From assembly GCF_026151205.1 (NCBI RefSeq), contig NC_087084.1, positions 13,047,453 through 13,111,452 of the forward strand: a DNA stretch of 64,000 nt, written 5' to 3'. The notes below the pieces were generated by a model. The model had not been told where the DNA came from. It was given only the letters and a program-made list of their open reading frames with translations, and searched no databases. This DNA comes from Bolinopsis microptera (Eukaryota; Ctenophora; Tentaculata; Lobata; Bolinopsidae). Made by a program: the position numbers and the translations under genes. Positions within the stretch are counted from its first letter, which is position 1, and each line of letters begins with the position of its first letter. This document shows, in pieces, positions 45,273 through 56,899 of this stretch.

Positions 45273-46012
45273 GAGTAACAGAAGACGATAACAAAGAGAA
45301 GCCGCAGATCGGAAAGCTGTACGACCTCACTAAGTACGGAACTGATTTGATGGATCAGAGGATAGGGTTATATATTAATTATATAGTTTAATTGTCACTA
45401 AAATTCCTATTAAAAAAGTACTATATGTATTATGTGTATTATTACTCGAGTAGTACTAATAATAATAATATCTGAACATTTTAGAAATATTTCACAAAAT
45501 GAACAAATGTTCTTGTTTCAGTCGATACAGTACCAAGGTGAAATCCAACAAGTGGAAACACTGCGTGTGGTATTACATTCTGGACACCACAAGGGTGAAC
45601 ATCCACACTGTCGTCCAACTAAGCAATCCATCAGAGTGGACTCATTCAGGTGGAAAAATTCCTCCTCTGACTTTGGATTGGAATAAGGGCTATCTCTCAT
45701 GAAGCCTTGGCTAATAGAAAAGCCCATCATTGGACTGTTAGAGCACATGTCCTGACAGCAGCATTCAACATAACGGGGAATCCTAAATTTCGGAGGACAG
45801 CTGAAGTCCCAAACAGCATGATTAGTTTCCCCAAGAAAGTTGAAAGCAAGAAGCAGTGTCGTGACTGCCTCTCGAACTGTAAGGGAAAGACTATAAAAAA
45901 CAGCAAAAAGGTTTCAGCTGTTTATAGCATGTGTGAACTGTGTGGTGAGAGGATTTACCATAAACATCACATGGTGCAGAATGTGCATCTCCTCTTGTTT
46001 TATGAAACTTGC
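45273..46012 (+). pseudogene. piggyBac transposase, C-terminal remnant
   Basis: The first piece carries DLTKYGTDLMDQRIG, which matches the block around the third catalytic Asp of piggyBac transposases. A GT-AG intron (45367-45521) joins it in frame to RYSTKVKSNKWKHCVWYYIL. The frame then shifts near 45700; one frame stops at a TGA (45700-45702) while the next frame continues HEALANRKAHHWTVRAHVLT. A Cys-rich tail (CRDCLSNC, MCELCGERIYHKHH) corresponds to the family's C-terminal zinc-binding domain, ending in TAA at 46013-46015. The N-terminal half with the first two catalytic Asp residues was not found. Non-functional. Confidence 0.85.
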
Positions 46013-46599
46013 TAATGAATCACAATCCTGGTTGTGCAATCTGTTTAAAATCTTCAACCCGCGAATTAGGGTCTTTTGAATTTATCCATGTTTAACAATC
46101 AAGTTTTCTTTGCAAAAACTGACAGAAATGGGCTACAATTATTACAAAAATTCGGCAAATAAATCCATGTATTGACACAACCAGGGTTGCGAAATATGTT
46201 TATTAGTTTATTATTTATTTTATCAATGAGATTCTTTGAAATTATGATCGCTTGTTTTTGTAGCATAAAATGTTGTTTTGTTTCTTATCAAGTTATCAGT
46301 CAAAATTAACGCAGTTATAAATATCGTGTGCACGATCCATTATTGCTGCATATTTCTAAATTTCAAACTGTGACGAAATGAGCCGATTATAAAATAATAG
46401 GACGAAATTGTTGCCGTTGATTTAGCCTGTGGCATATTCACAACATTTATTTTCTAAGATACCAGGAAAAAGTAATTTTATTTTTCAAACCTCACAGCCT
46501 CATGGCTAAAATAAGACCAAGCTCTGCAATAAAGCAATAAGAAAGAATGGAGCTTTGTACCTCAATTCTCGATACTAAATTTCCCTCGCCTTGGTTATG

Positions 46600-47034
46600 G
46601 TAGAGTATGTTTGCGCTAAATGAAATTAGTTAGCGCTAGTTTTAGATGGGTGCGCTTTTCTATTATCCATATAGTTAGCGGTAGCTACCAGTACCACAAA
46701 CAGCAAACTGTCAACATTGAACATGGGATTTTGCGATATTTATCGTTAGCTAACCCGAACCGGCGTTAGTGAGCGCTTTTGTCAGTAAATTAGAAGGTGC
46801 TAGTTAGTGCTATCATTAGCGTTAGCTAGCTCAACGTAACAGTATAGTAAGTAAGTTGTGGCAGTAGAAAGTAAATAGCAATAAGCAAGTAAATTATTAT
46901 TGCAGCCATACTCATAGTTAAATGAAGCACAGTAGTGCCGTTACCGTAAGCGCTAACTAGCGCAAGTAATGCTAATTTACAGTTACACTTCCTTCTGCTT
47001 GCGCTAATGAGCGTCAAGCGCCGGCTACTGCTTA
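46600..47034. repeat. Degenerate GTTAGCGCTA-rich repeat, left part
   Basis: Irregular copies of GTTAGCGCTAG, ending in GCGCTAATGAGCGTCAAGCG CCGGCTAC at 47001-47028. The same unit continues at 50642, after the 3.6-kb insertion. Confidence 0.7.
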
Positions 47035-47673
47035 AGGCCCCGTGACACCCTGGACATTGCGCTTTGGCGCAAAAAAGATGCCTGCTTAAGCTCAAAAGAT
47101 GCATTTCTACGCTGAAATTTCTTAAAAAACCCGAGTCGTGAACGTGCATCTCTCGATTCTTTACTCGCATCTTTTGGAGTTAGTCTTAACGCCAAAAGAT
47201 GCGCTTTAGACCGAAAGCTAGAATCGTAATTCGTGTCGTTAACTCGAAAAGATGCGGTTTAAGAAATATTTTGAAAATTTTGTAACGCGTCGCTAAATCG
47301 CATCTTTTGAAGTTAAGCTTAACGCCAAAAGATGCGGTTTTAGAAATATTTTGAAAATTTCACAACGCCTCGCTAAAACGCATCTTTTTGAGTTAAGCTT
47401 AACTCTTAAAGATGCGATTTGGCGTTACGAAATTAAGTATTCATATTGAAATCTTTAAAACTCCCCACTAAAAAGTGAAAACTGAAATCTTACCTGACAA
47501 CACAGATTATAATAGTACCATTTTAACTCTCGTGCAAGTTTACTCCTCTACTGCACTGATTTTTATTGAACTTCCAATGTTCCAAGAACTGTCCGGAAGA
47601 TAAATCAGTCAAAAGCAAATGCCTAAATAGCTAAATTACAAATCTCATCCACGCCCCCGAATGAATTGTAGCA

Positions 47674-48080
47674 ACATATAGTCGGGAGTTTTCCATATCA
47701 GCACAGTATTGTACACAACCTTTGTATTTACCCAATTGTATTTGTACACTGTACAGACAGTTCTAATCAAATGCAGAAGAGTTGTTCCCACTTCCCAATT
47801 ACAATCATGACAAACCCGAAATTGAGGATTGTATGCGGTACTAATTTCTGCCATATAAGCACGGTTCATGTCTTGCAAAAATATAGTCATCAAAATTTAG
47901 TCTTGTGTAACACAGGAGTGGCGTGCAGCGTAGAGCGCTTGTCTTGCCAGCCTTGCGGGATGATCGCAGGTTCGATACCCCGTACAGTCAATGTTAATTT
48001 TTTTGCACAGATCACTCTGAGCAAAATCATTTTTCATGATAAATATATCATAAACAAAACTGACATGGGCTTTGCTAGGT
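47674..48080 (+). mobile_element. tRNA-related SINE-like repeat, copy 1
   Basis: Contains an A-box-like TGGCGTGCAGCG (47919-47930) and a B box GGTTCGATACC (47969-47979) with tRNA-like spacing. A body follows with TTTTGCACAGATCACTCTGA and TGATAAATA. The sequence upstream of the tRNA part also matches copy 2 (GTATTGTACA, GAAATTGA, GCCATATAAGCA). No intact tRNA cloverleaf is evident. Confidence 0.7.
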
Positions 48081-48249
48081 AACTCGAGCAGCGGTAATGT
48101 GCCGATGAATTTTAGCAAGCTAGTGAATAAGTAGATGATGTATTAAAGATACAAATATAGTCTGATAGTAGTAAAAATTCTTATTTTCTTATTCGTACAT
48201 TAAGAAAGTTCTAAGTCTAGGAAGTAAGGAGGAAGAACAGAAAGTGTAA

Positions 48250-48520
48250 AACGCTATATCTAATTTTAACAGGAGGTGACCGGGACATGATTTTAGGCCT
48301 GACCGGGACCGGGACCGGGACCGGGACTGAGATTATCAATTTACCGTGACCGGGACCGGGACCGGGACCAATAATTTCTGGGATTTCTATCTTACCGGGA
48401 CCGGGACCGGGACCAACAATCCAATTTGACTGGGATGACCGGGATGACCGGGATGACCGAGATTTGACCGGGATGACCGGGATTTGACCAGGATGACCGG
48501 GATGACCGGGACCAAAACTG
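48250..48520. repeat. (ACCGGG)n and (GATGACCGG)n repeats
   Basis: Three blocks of GACCGGGACCGG lie at 48299-48418. GGATGACCGGGATTTGACCG variants follow to about 48510. A related CCCGGTCAAAATCCCGG lies at 48941-48957 and GACCGGGATCGGGAC at 48971-48986. Confidence 0.9.
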
Positions 48521-49239
48521 GTATTCTCATATTGAAAGCTGCAACTTTCATTTACATTATAATTGAACAATTTGAATAAGTAATAACTACAATATTAAAT
48601 TAGAAAAAACTATAAAAAAACCGTCAATATGGGGCATGGGCCTAATGTACTACACCAATAATGTTCATGTACTGATTACTCAAGTTCACCCTCATTCCTC
48701 ACTCCTCAATCAATGATCCCTCAAATTATTCAACAGTTTCATTCTCCAATTCCAATTGACAATTGGACGTAGCCCGAGTTGAAAACTTGATGTTAGTTTG
48801 CACTTATGAGTTATGTAACGATATTAGTTACCTAAACTTGTTTAGCAATTTTAAACATTGTTTTATTTGGCTCAGAGGTTGTTTAAAGATGAAATTCACA
48901 AAAACTTAAAATCACAGTGAATGAAATTATGTAATAGATCCCGGTCAAAATCCCGGCAAATTTGAGTGATTGACCGGGATCGGGACTGTACCCATGTCGT
49001 TCTAACTGTTTTATCCCGCTTTATGAATCTCTCGTCATCCTGTAGTCCTGTAAAATAATCTCATTAAATACGCATATCTGACATATTCTTAAATCATATT
49101 TTCCATCGAATACTGCCCCTCCCTTTCTTGACAATGGTTAATTAAAACAAATAAAAGGAAAATATAAAAATGTTGAAAAAAAAAGAAACAGCGCAGAGAT
49201 ATTAAAATATCACTGCTCAACTAACTGATAAGCTGTTTG

Positions 49240-49441
49240 TCACAATTGAAACTGGCGGTTTGTGGCAGATTGTCCTCCGAGAAAGCATCGTTGTCGCAAG
49301 CTATGGCACCAAACATGGCCCTGGATCAAAATGTGAGTTCGAGAGGTCGATGCAACTTCTAAATTAAACAGTCATCCCATTAAACATCGTGCAAAATCTT
49401 ACAAAAAAACTTTTACACGGAACCGCCAGTTTCAAGTGTGA
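49240..49441. mobile_element. 202-bp MITE
   Basis: TCACAATTGAAACTGGCGGT at the left end and its complement with one to two mismatches at the right end (49421-49441) form 21-bp inverted repeats. No clear target duplication. It lies just before SINE-like copy 2. Confidence 0.75.
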
Positions 49442-49452
49442 GCACTTTAATT

Positions 49453-49815
49453 GGGAGTATTACATAACAGCATAGTATTGTATAGAATAGAAATATTGTA
49501 CTTAATTGTTTACATACAGTCCCTATATCAGTACTTGTGTTTGGTACTATACAAACTCGAAATTGACTAATCCAGTTATATATGCGATGCTAATTTATGC
49601 CAAATAAGCATTTTTTACCAAAATATAAAGACAATTATATGATCATTAAAATTTTATATAGGACATCTCCCAAGTAGCTCAGCGGCCAGAACGTTGTTGC
49701 AATAAACGGGAGGTTGATGGTTCAAACCTGCGTAAGCGCCGTCTCAGCTTTTGCCCAAATCACTTTTGAGCACAAATTTTTTTTCGTGATAAATAGAAAA
49801 TAAACTTTTGAACCT
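49453..49815 (+). mobile_element. tRNA-related SINE-like repeat, copy 2
   Basis: A box TAGCTCAGCGG (49675-49685) and B box GGTTCAAACCT (49719-49729) are near-consensus and 44 bp apart, as in tRNA genes. The following body, TTTTGCCCAAATCACTTTTG then AGCACAAA and GTGATAAATA, matches copy 1. Both copies lie in the same orientation inside the 3.6-kb element. Confidence 0.75.
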
Positions 49816-50641
49816 ATCGAGCCAGTAGCATGAGCAAATAATTTAGACAAGAGCAAAAACTAAGGTAATCCTAGTGCTCAGGATTGAGGACCTAATGAAG
49901 AATCGTCTGAAAATATCGGAAATAGCCGAAATTCACGACTAGCTGAAAAGGCCAAGGACTATTTGAAAATTGAATCCGGAAAAGCACTTGCCAGTTACAA
50001 AGAGGCTAGGCTTCGACTAGATAACAGACTCCAGTAATCAGTATCAGTACCCAGTGCAGAAGAAAAGAAGATATTTATCACACTCCACTCTTTCCGCTGT
50101 TCTTACTGTGTTTCATCTCTGTTTCAGTGTCATTAACCGCTGCTGGTTCTATCCTGAATGCTTGTTAAACCGGGGACCTGTATAAATATATAAGTTACAG
50201 TTATTTTTTAAAGTTACAAATATCAGCTGATTTGCAAAATGTAGCAATTCAAGAATTCGGAAGAAGAATTTTGAAATTTCGCGCGAAAGTTTTTCCTAAA
50301 TCGCATCTTTTTGAGTTAAGGTTAACTCAAAAAGATGCCATTTGAAAACGCATTTTAAGATTTTACGACTTTATCCGTCAAACGGCATCTTTTGGCGTTA
50401 AGCTTAGCGCCAAAAGATGCGATTTGGGGATAAATCTTGATTATTTCAAGTCAAAATTATTTGATACGACGTCAAATCGCATCTTTTGGAGTTAAGCTTA
50501 ACGCCAAAAGATGCGAGTTATTGTAAAAAGATGCGAATTGCTTTGCATTTTTTCAGATAATCGGCATTTTTTTGAGTTAACGTTAAGTCAAAAAGATGCG
50601 AATTACGAAAAAATGTCCATGCTGTCACGGGGCCTTGCTTA

Positions 50642-51185
50642 TACTGCTAGCGGCAGCGCTAATGAGCGTCAAGCGCCGGCTAGTGCTACTGCTAGCGGCA
50701 GCGCTAATGAGCGTCAACTGCCGGCTAGTGCTACTGTTAGCGGCAGCGCTAATGGGCGTCAAGCGCTGGCTTCTGCTACCATGCTAGCGGCAGCGCAATG
50801 AGCGTCAAGCGCCTGCTACTGCTAGCGGCAGCGCTAATGAGCGTCAAGTGCCGGCTACTGCTACTGCTAGCGCCAACGGGCGTTGGGCGCGGGCGCCGGC
50901 TACTGCTGCTGCTAGCGCTAACAAGCGCCGGCTACTGCTACTGCTAGCGCTAACGAGCATTGGGCGCCAGCTACTGCTACTGATAGCGCTAACGAGCGTC
51001 GGGCGCCGGCTACTGCTAATGCTAGCGCAAAGAGCGCTGGCTGCTGCTAGCGCCAACGAGCACTGGCTGCTGCAACTGCTAGTGCTAGCACAAAGAGCGC
51101 TGGCTGCTGCTACTGTTAGCGCTAACGAGCGCTGGCTGCTACTACTGCTAGCGCTGGCTGTTGCCACTGCTACTGCTAGCCCTAG
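50642..51185. repeat. GCTAGCGGCAGCGCTAATGAGCGTC minisatellite, right part
   Basis: About 20 irregular copies of GCTACTGCTAGCG, GCAGCGCTAATGAGCGTC and AAGCGCCGGC. GC-rich with no stops in several frames, so Ala/Ser- and Leu-rich ORFs arise on both strands; none is taken as a gene. Confidence 0.85.
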
Positions 51186-52379
51186 CCATTTTGCTTTGTT
51201 GTTACCACTACACTTTTAGTATTACTATTACAAAAAACAAATCATTCATTGAAATGATGATAACAATGAGAATAAATTGATGACGATAATTCACCAAAAT
51301 ATTTTTACTGAACACTTTTGTCATCCTGTGTTTCAATTTGTAAAACAGTATAAATTTAAAATTCAATTTTTGGATACTGCGAGTCCAGCTGCAAGCTGAC
51401 GGTACGCTTGTGTGTGACTAGGCAAAGATTTTTCATTTTACCGATAGCAAAGGTAAATTTCGGTAAGCAAAATGAAAAGTTAGTCACTGTAAGGCTTTTT
51501 CAGCTTCATTAATGAACCTTTAGGACAAACGAGCTGTATATTCAAGCTTTGAAAAGGGGAAACAAAACTTTTTATAATAAAAAACCTCGTATTTTTATTA
51601 CCTAATTTCGACAGTTTTAGTCAAAATATAAATTCATAATCATAGTTCCAATAAAATCATAGTCATAATTCAAGATATGATTTACGGAGACATGAACATA
51701 AATATACAAAGTTGATGTCTTATAATCTTATATGCCTGTTGCTAGTGACTTTACTGAAATGTTTCTCCAACTGACCAACGTATGTTGTGTTTTCTTTCAC
51801 CTTGGTTATACTTAATATACGGAGATTTGTCACAATTTTATCAACAAACATTACACCAGTGTCACGTAGAACATACTACATGCACAGAATACACAGTTAT
51901 ATGAGTAACATGCTTATCACGTTAACACAGCTTAACTTTAAAGTACACCGTGCCAAGGATCTGATGTTTAGTACACTTTTGACACATATCGAATCTTCAA
52001 ATATAAAGTAAAACCGATGAAAGACTAAGTTTTATTTCAAGATGGTCACTTTCTAGGATTCCAAATTGTAACTGCACAGCTAGATTTAAATTTATCCGAG
52101 CCAACCTTAGAAAAGTGTAATAGCTTACACGGACATAATTGAGTTATTGATACTAAAGTAGCTCTACTTTTGCAGGATATAATGATGATCTAATTTGATG
52201 AACAGCGCCTATGCCTTAGATATTAGCGGGAAAATTATTACGTTATTTCATGACACGGGACCAAAATTCTTACCACGTGACCCAAAGGATCGATATCCAA
52301 ATTGTATGTCACGTGGGGGCCGTCCATATGGAGTGCTCTTCGCCGTTAACAAGCACATATTTGCTTCGCTGTTTAAGGG

Positions 52380-52383
52380 TTAA
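52380..52383. other. piggyBac TTAA target site, right
   Basis: TTAA directly after GTTTAAGGG, the complement of the left terminus. Confidence 0.85.
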
Positions 52384-52823
52384 GACAGGGCCATTTAGGC
52401 CAAAATATTGAGAACAAATGGAATTACAATTGATTATAATATTATTATTGTTATTGTTACATCTTAAATTGCTATTTAATGATGTAATTACTAGCCCCTT
52501 TCTATGACCACTCATAATCCTTTCATGAACATTTGTTTACAATTATTTGTCTCTAAACATTACAGCAACTTTTAATCCAGCTATAAGTGAAAATTTGTTG
52601 AATAGTTTTTACTTAAAATTGTCTGTGGTCGGGGTATATTTCACTTCTTTACTCAGCTGAACTATCATTTATTACTAAAACCCGCAAAAAATAAGGTATA
52701 CATACATTTATTTCTAGTTCCTACTCAACCATCATGTAGGCAATCCCGTCTATACTTGATCGAATTAGCAGTGCAGGGTTGTAGCCAAATGAAGCTAGCA
52801 GGGGGGGGCGGGGGGCGGGGCGG

Positions 52824-53029
52824 GGTCTTTATGAAATTTCTCTCGAAATTGATTTAATAGTTGTTTCTGATAGAGGGGAGTCAGATATCTATCTGCTGCT
52901 TTTGGTCTCATGGAAAAATATTGTTCCTAGCCGAAGTTATTACCGGTCAAAGGTCAGCGCTCTTGCGTAATTGTATTGCGCGAGCGATTTTCAATCGCGC
53001 GCCCTGAAAATCGAGTTTAAAAATCTATC
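52824..53029. repeat. Dispersed repeat family B, copy 2
   Basis: Same family and orientation as 19648-19850, preceded by a G-rich run (52800-52826). Confidence 0.85.
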
Positions 53030-56000
53030 TTCTCCTACATTTTTTGAGCAATCACCTTGAAACTTTCGGGATATCTTCTAAGGACCATTTAGAAGATTCC
53101 ACTCGATCAGAATTTTAAGATGGGCCTCAGAACATTTTTTATTCCATTTTGAAAATCTTGGACCTGGAAAAATCGTCAAAAACCGAGGTCCGCCAATATC
53201 CAAGATGTGTTTTTGGCACATAAGCGGATATTGGCGGACATTAGCAGACAAAAAGAGGGATAAGCTCACATATTTTTACCATAATTAGCAGTTGAGAAGT
53301 TGGTGCAGAATTGTAAATTACTGAGAAAGTACATCTCAGTCTTCTGGTCAAATAGTGTATACTATCGAATCTCTGACATGATAGCTGACCACAAAAAAGA
53401 AGCTAAGAGTTAGGTCAACAAGAATTTCGCCGTGGTTAAACCACGCACGATCAATTTTCCCTACGACGCGATGTACTTGTATTTTGTACCATTAATTCTT
53501 TCGAGTGCAGAGTAAAAAGTGTCACTGGAAAAAAATAATAAATGAGTGGGACTCGCGCATGGTAAAAATTGACGATTTATTTGACCAATGTAGCGCCGCG
53601 CGCATCAACAATAAATGAATCCAGAAAATTGCGGAAAATTAGAATTAGAATTAGAATTAGAATCAAATTTACACAGCAATACAATAAGAATAAAAAATAA
53701 TTTAAGAAGCTTCAATCTGCTGTGCAGGACATTCAAGTCAGTCGAAAACTGTTAGCAGAACACCCTTCTAGGGACATAAGGATAAAATATGTAAAACATA
53801 ATGAGTAATAAATTAAAATAAAAATAAAATAAATTAAAATTAAAATAACTTTGCGAAGGAGGAACTTCACTGTAATTAATTAACACATGGCTGGCGTCGC
53901 GCGCAGCATAACAGACGCTTCCAATACACATAATTATAGGGGCGTGGTCTATACTGCAAAGGAGCAGACTTTTGTCGACACCGTAGGACCGTCGGGCCAC
54001 CTCATATATCCAAACCCGATTACTTATTCCCTACGATCTTTTTGCCTTCGGCAAGAGTAGGGAAAAAAATCACATCAGAGCACGACTAAGGTTTCATCTG
54101 TTAAGAAGCAAACTCTTTAAGAAAATTAAATAAAAAATAAAAATGCTGTATACAATTATGCCATAAAAATTTTCGCCAAAGAATCAAAAGGATACTCTTG
54201 CTATTCTCCAACGAAAAAAAGAAATATAGTGATCATTTAAACTCGAAACAGTTGCTCAAATAAGTTTTTTTTTGATTGAAATAAATTTTCTTCCTTCTTC
54301 AAAGACCACGAAGTAAAGATGTCTGATTTATTACAACAAGACACAAATGTGAGTAGTAATAGCATCTGTGAACGAACAATTTACAGCATACTATAAGAGC
54401 CCAGATTTCCACTCAAATACTGGCTAATGCATAATGCTATAGGACCTCAAAATAAGATCGAACTCTACAAATCCGATCTATTCATAGAAAAATAGCATTA
54501 AAAGACATTTCTATTTTATCCCTACACATTTGTAAATAACTAGAATTGTGTAACTTTAAATTATTTCAGAATTATAACTATTGTGAATTCAATAAAATAA
54601 TCATCACTTTTGTATCCTTGTATCCTAGCATTGGGGTCAGATCAAGAAAATTTGTTGGTATCATCTACTACACACTAGGCATTAAACTAACAATGGTAAC
54701 TTAGTTTATTTCTCTGTTACAAGTACAAGAATAAAAAGCAGGATGAATATATTTGAAAAAATTTAGAGTTTTCTTCTATGTGATATTTATTGTTGTTTTT
54801 AGATGGAAGAATCATGACTCTTGACAAGAAATGTAAAATAAGGCGAATAACAGGTGAACAAAATCAAGTAAAAATATTAAATGTTTAGGCACTCTTAGGT
54901 CTTTGATTGATCAAATTACTAATTAAAAATCACAATGTCAGTCTGAAAATTTGTGCTCTGTCAGATCTTTTGAGCGCGCGCAGGGCAATACTGTATACTT
55001 CCCTACGAATTCCCTACGTGCACATTAGTTTCATTTTTCTTAAGGGCTTGACAGCGGATGTTTGATGTATTTTAAATCAAATTGTTCAATAGGAAATAAT
55101 TATTTTTTGATAGCATTTATTTTAAAATTAGTTTGACGAAAATTTGGTTTAAAAAATTTGTAATTGATAAATAAAATCATTTTTCGCGCGGCGCGTTCGC
55201 ATATGTGCAGGATGACGATTAATCACTCTACACTCGACTGTCACGTGACTTTTTAAACACGTTCTCTCGGTGGCCCTGAATGACTATTCGAAATCCTAGC
55301 CCTCTGATCTGATCCCAACCCTAACCCTAACCCAATCTCTAACAAAAGCATATGCCGAAACCCTAACCCTAACGAGAAATTGAACTAACTTCCGTATCAC
55401 GTATATGGTCATAGTGATCAAGACAGTTTTTCGCCAATATCTCGCTAGGGGATCATTTTAACTCTATGTCATGGGAGGTAATTCGGAATCAGCGTCCGAA
55501 AATACATCGATTGAAGTTGGTCTCAACTGTCGGGGGCCCTTTTAGAAAAATCTCGAAGATCAACTGTAGAGTGATTTAGCACGCTCGATATGTGCATTTA
55601 CTTTTTTGTGTTCAGCGTTGCACTCTATGCTATTCAGGCCATTAAAAAAGCAACCTATAGATTCAGAATAAAACAAATATTCAGAATAAAACAAATATTA
55701 TATTCAAATCTCTTTATTCGACAATATTAAATCATTATAGAACCTAATTTGTGGCTTGATCGTTATCTTAGGGCTATTCTGTTAGCTGATGCTGACAGGC
55801 ACCGCATGGGGCAGAGACTTAGGACCATTACGCTGGAGGCTTACAATGACCCTTTTTGAACCCCATGGCAGTGCTAGTTTTATTATGGTACAGATTGTAA
55901 ATCGAAGTTATGAAAACGATCAAGTCACTCCTGTTTTACACTATCAACAGCTACTTAAAACAACCTAGATTGTACAACTCACTTTGAGGATTCAACTGTT

Positions 56001-56100
56001 AAGTGATGAGTGATTGGACTCATTAAACATTTTAGTAGCGGAGACATGCGGATCAGCTTCTTGAGGTTCTAGTATTTCATTCAGACAAGAAGTTTTACTT
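53030..56100. other. Repeat-rich intergenic region
   Basis: No gene found. Contents: TTAGAA microsatellite (53638-53663); AAATTAAAAT-rich run (53810-53850); a stem-loop CCCTAC...TTGCCTTCGGCAA...GTAGGG at 54031-54062; telomere-like CCCTAA runs at 55317-55376; and an 18-bp duplication ATTCAGAATAAAACAAAT at 55660-55698 that could be the tail of the LINE fragment on the minus strand. Confidence 0.5.
55317..55376. repeat. Interstitial telomere-like CCCTAA repeats
   Basis: AACCCTAACCCTAACCC and, 30 bp later, AACCCTAACCCTAAC. Each is two to three units of the animal telomere repeat. Confidence 0.7.
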
Positions 56101-56108
56101 TTTCAAAT

Positions 56109-56807
56109 TTAGTTGTTCAAGCTGCCTGAGTTCAGAAAGTTTGCCAAAGGGGCCCAGGTATTCTTGTCACCTTTACCCTGAGACGAGAGAATGACTTTTT
56201 TTACCTTTGATTTGAATACACCATGAGTGATTTCAAGGTCGTTCAGTGCCAACATCTGACGGAATGAATTCCAAAGGCAACTAGATTTGTAAACGAAACT
56301 GTTTGAGGGCATGGTTGTTATAAGAAGAGTTTCTTTGCCGGGTCTTTTAGACAAACAGAAAAGTTCAAATAGTGCAATTGGTGTTCGATATTTAAAGACT
56401 TTAAAAAGTTCATTGCAGCAGTGATACGCGTATAAATTATGCAATGTCATGAGTGATTGACGGGCAAAAATTGGCTTGGTGTGCTCTCTCTCAAAGAATT
56501 TGCTCGTAAGTTTCTGTTCACTGATAGGTCTAGTCCTAGCACATGTCATAAATTTATCAAGGTATGCTTTTTTGTCACCAAACATGATACGAACACACTT
56601 TTTCTGGGCTACAAATAGTGGTTGAAGTTTATTATTACTTGCACCTCCCCAAACGGTAATGCCATAAGATAGGTGACTTTCAAACAGTGTGTGGTACAGG
56701 TCCTTATGGATAGATGATGGAATTTTATCCTTAATCATGTACAGCCTCCCAGAACAGGACGAGAGTTTTCTAACTAGTTTGTCTCTATGGGGATTGAAAG
56801 TTAGCAA
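56109..56807 (-). pseudogene. 5'-truncated LINE reverse transcriptase, C-terminal part
   Basis: About 230 codons from LTFNPHRDKLVRKLSS onward. Conserved points are GRLYMIKDKIPSSIHKDLYH, then LSYGITVWGGA, then KKCVRIMF, then HNLYAYHCCNELFKVFKYR. This is the thumb and C-terminal region of RTs from CR1/Jockey-type non-LTR retrotransposons. Homology begins abruptly near 56804; upstream sequence in the same frame does not look like RT, so the copy is 5'-truncated, as is usual for LINEs. The reading frame of the remaining part is intact. The palm domain with the catalytic Asp residues is absent, so it is inactive. Confidence 0.85.
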
Positions 56808-56899
56808 GGTAAATACTAAATAAGCCTTAAACTCTTCGGCAACGTATTTTTGAAGGCATGAATGCGAATGATACTCGCAGCTCGACGGCCGACGCGCAC

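Larger units (their letters stand above)
47035..50635. mobile_element. 3.6-kb element with AGGCCCCGTGACA ends and arrays of 36-bp palindromes
   Basis: The left end AGGCCCCGTGACACCCTGGA and the right end (complement AGGCCCCGTGACAGCATGGA) are inverted repeats. The flanks are an exact 6-bp duplication TGCTTA (47029-47034 and 50636-50641). It lies within the GCGCTAATGAGCG minisatellite. Seven palindromes of exactly 36 bp, of the form GCATCTTTTGGAGTTAAG and complement, sit near the ends: 47167-47202, 47300-47335, 47380-47415 on the left; 50303-50338, 50385-50420, 50479-50514, 50564-50599 on the right. The interior has no transposase ORF, so it is non-autonomous. I cannot assign a superfamily. Confidence 0.85.
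44343..52379 (+). mobile_element. 8.0-kb piggyBac-type transposon with nested insertions
   Basis: The ends are inverted: the left starts CCCTTAAACAGCGAAG and the right ends with its exact complement. Each is bordered by TTAA, the piggyBac target. Inside the right end a further 26 bp precede a second match to the left end, AGCACTCCATGTGGA versus AGCACTCCATATGGA, so the terminal and subterminal repeats are separated differently on the two sides. A transposase remnant lies at 45273-46012. The rest is later insertions: a GCTAGCG minisatellite, a 3.6-kb element, and within that two SINE-like copies and a MITE. Confidence 0.9.

Noticed and set aside
49668-49745. Functional tRNA gene
   Set aside because: A and B boxes are good, but no convincing acceptor stem or anticodon arm; a homologous copy at 47905 shows it is part of a repeat family.
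50511-51219. Ala/Ser- and Leu-rich ORFs on both strands
   Set aside because: GC-rich GCTAGCG minisatellite; no family resemblance and no splice context.
54031-54062. Stem-loop with TTCG-type loop as a terminator
   Set aside because: No transcription unit ends here, and intrinsic terminators of this type are not expected in an animal genome.
54326-54355. Possible first exon MSDLLQQDTN with a GTGAGT donor on the plus strand
   Set aside because: Good start and donor, but no matching downstream exon; the next candidate frame at 54802 stops after four codons.
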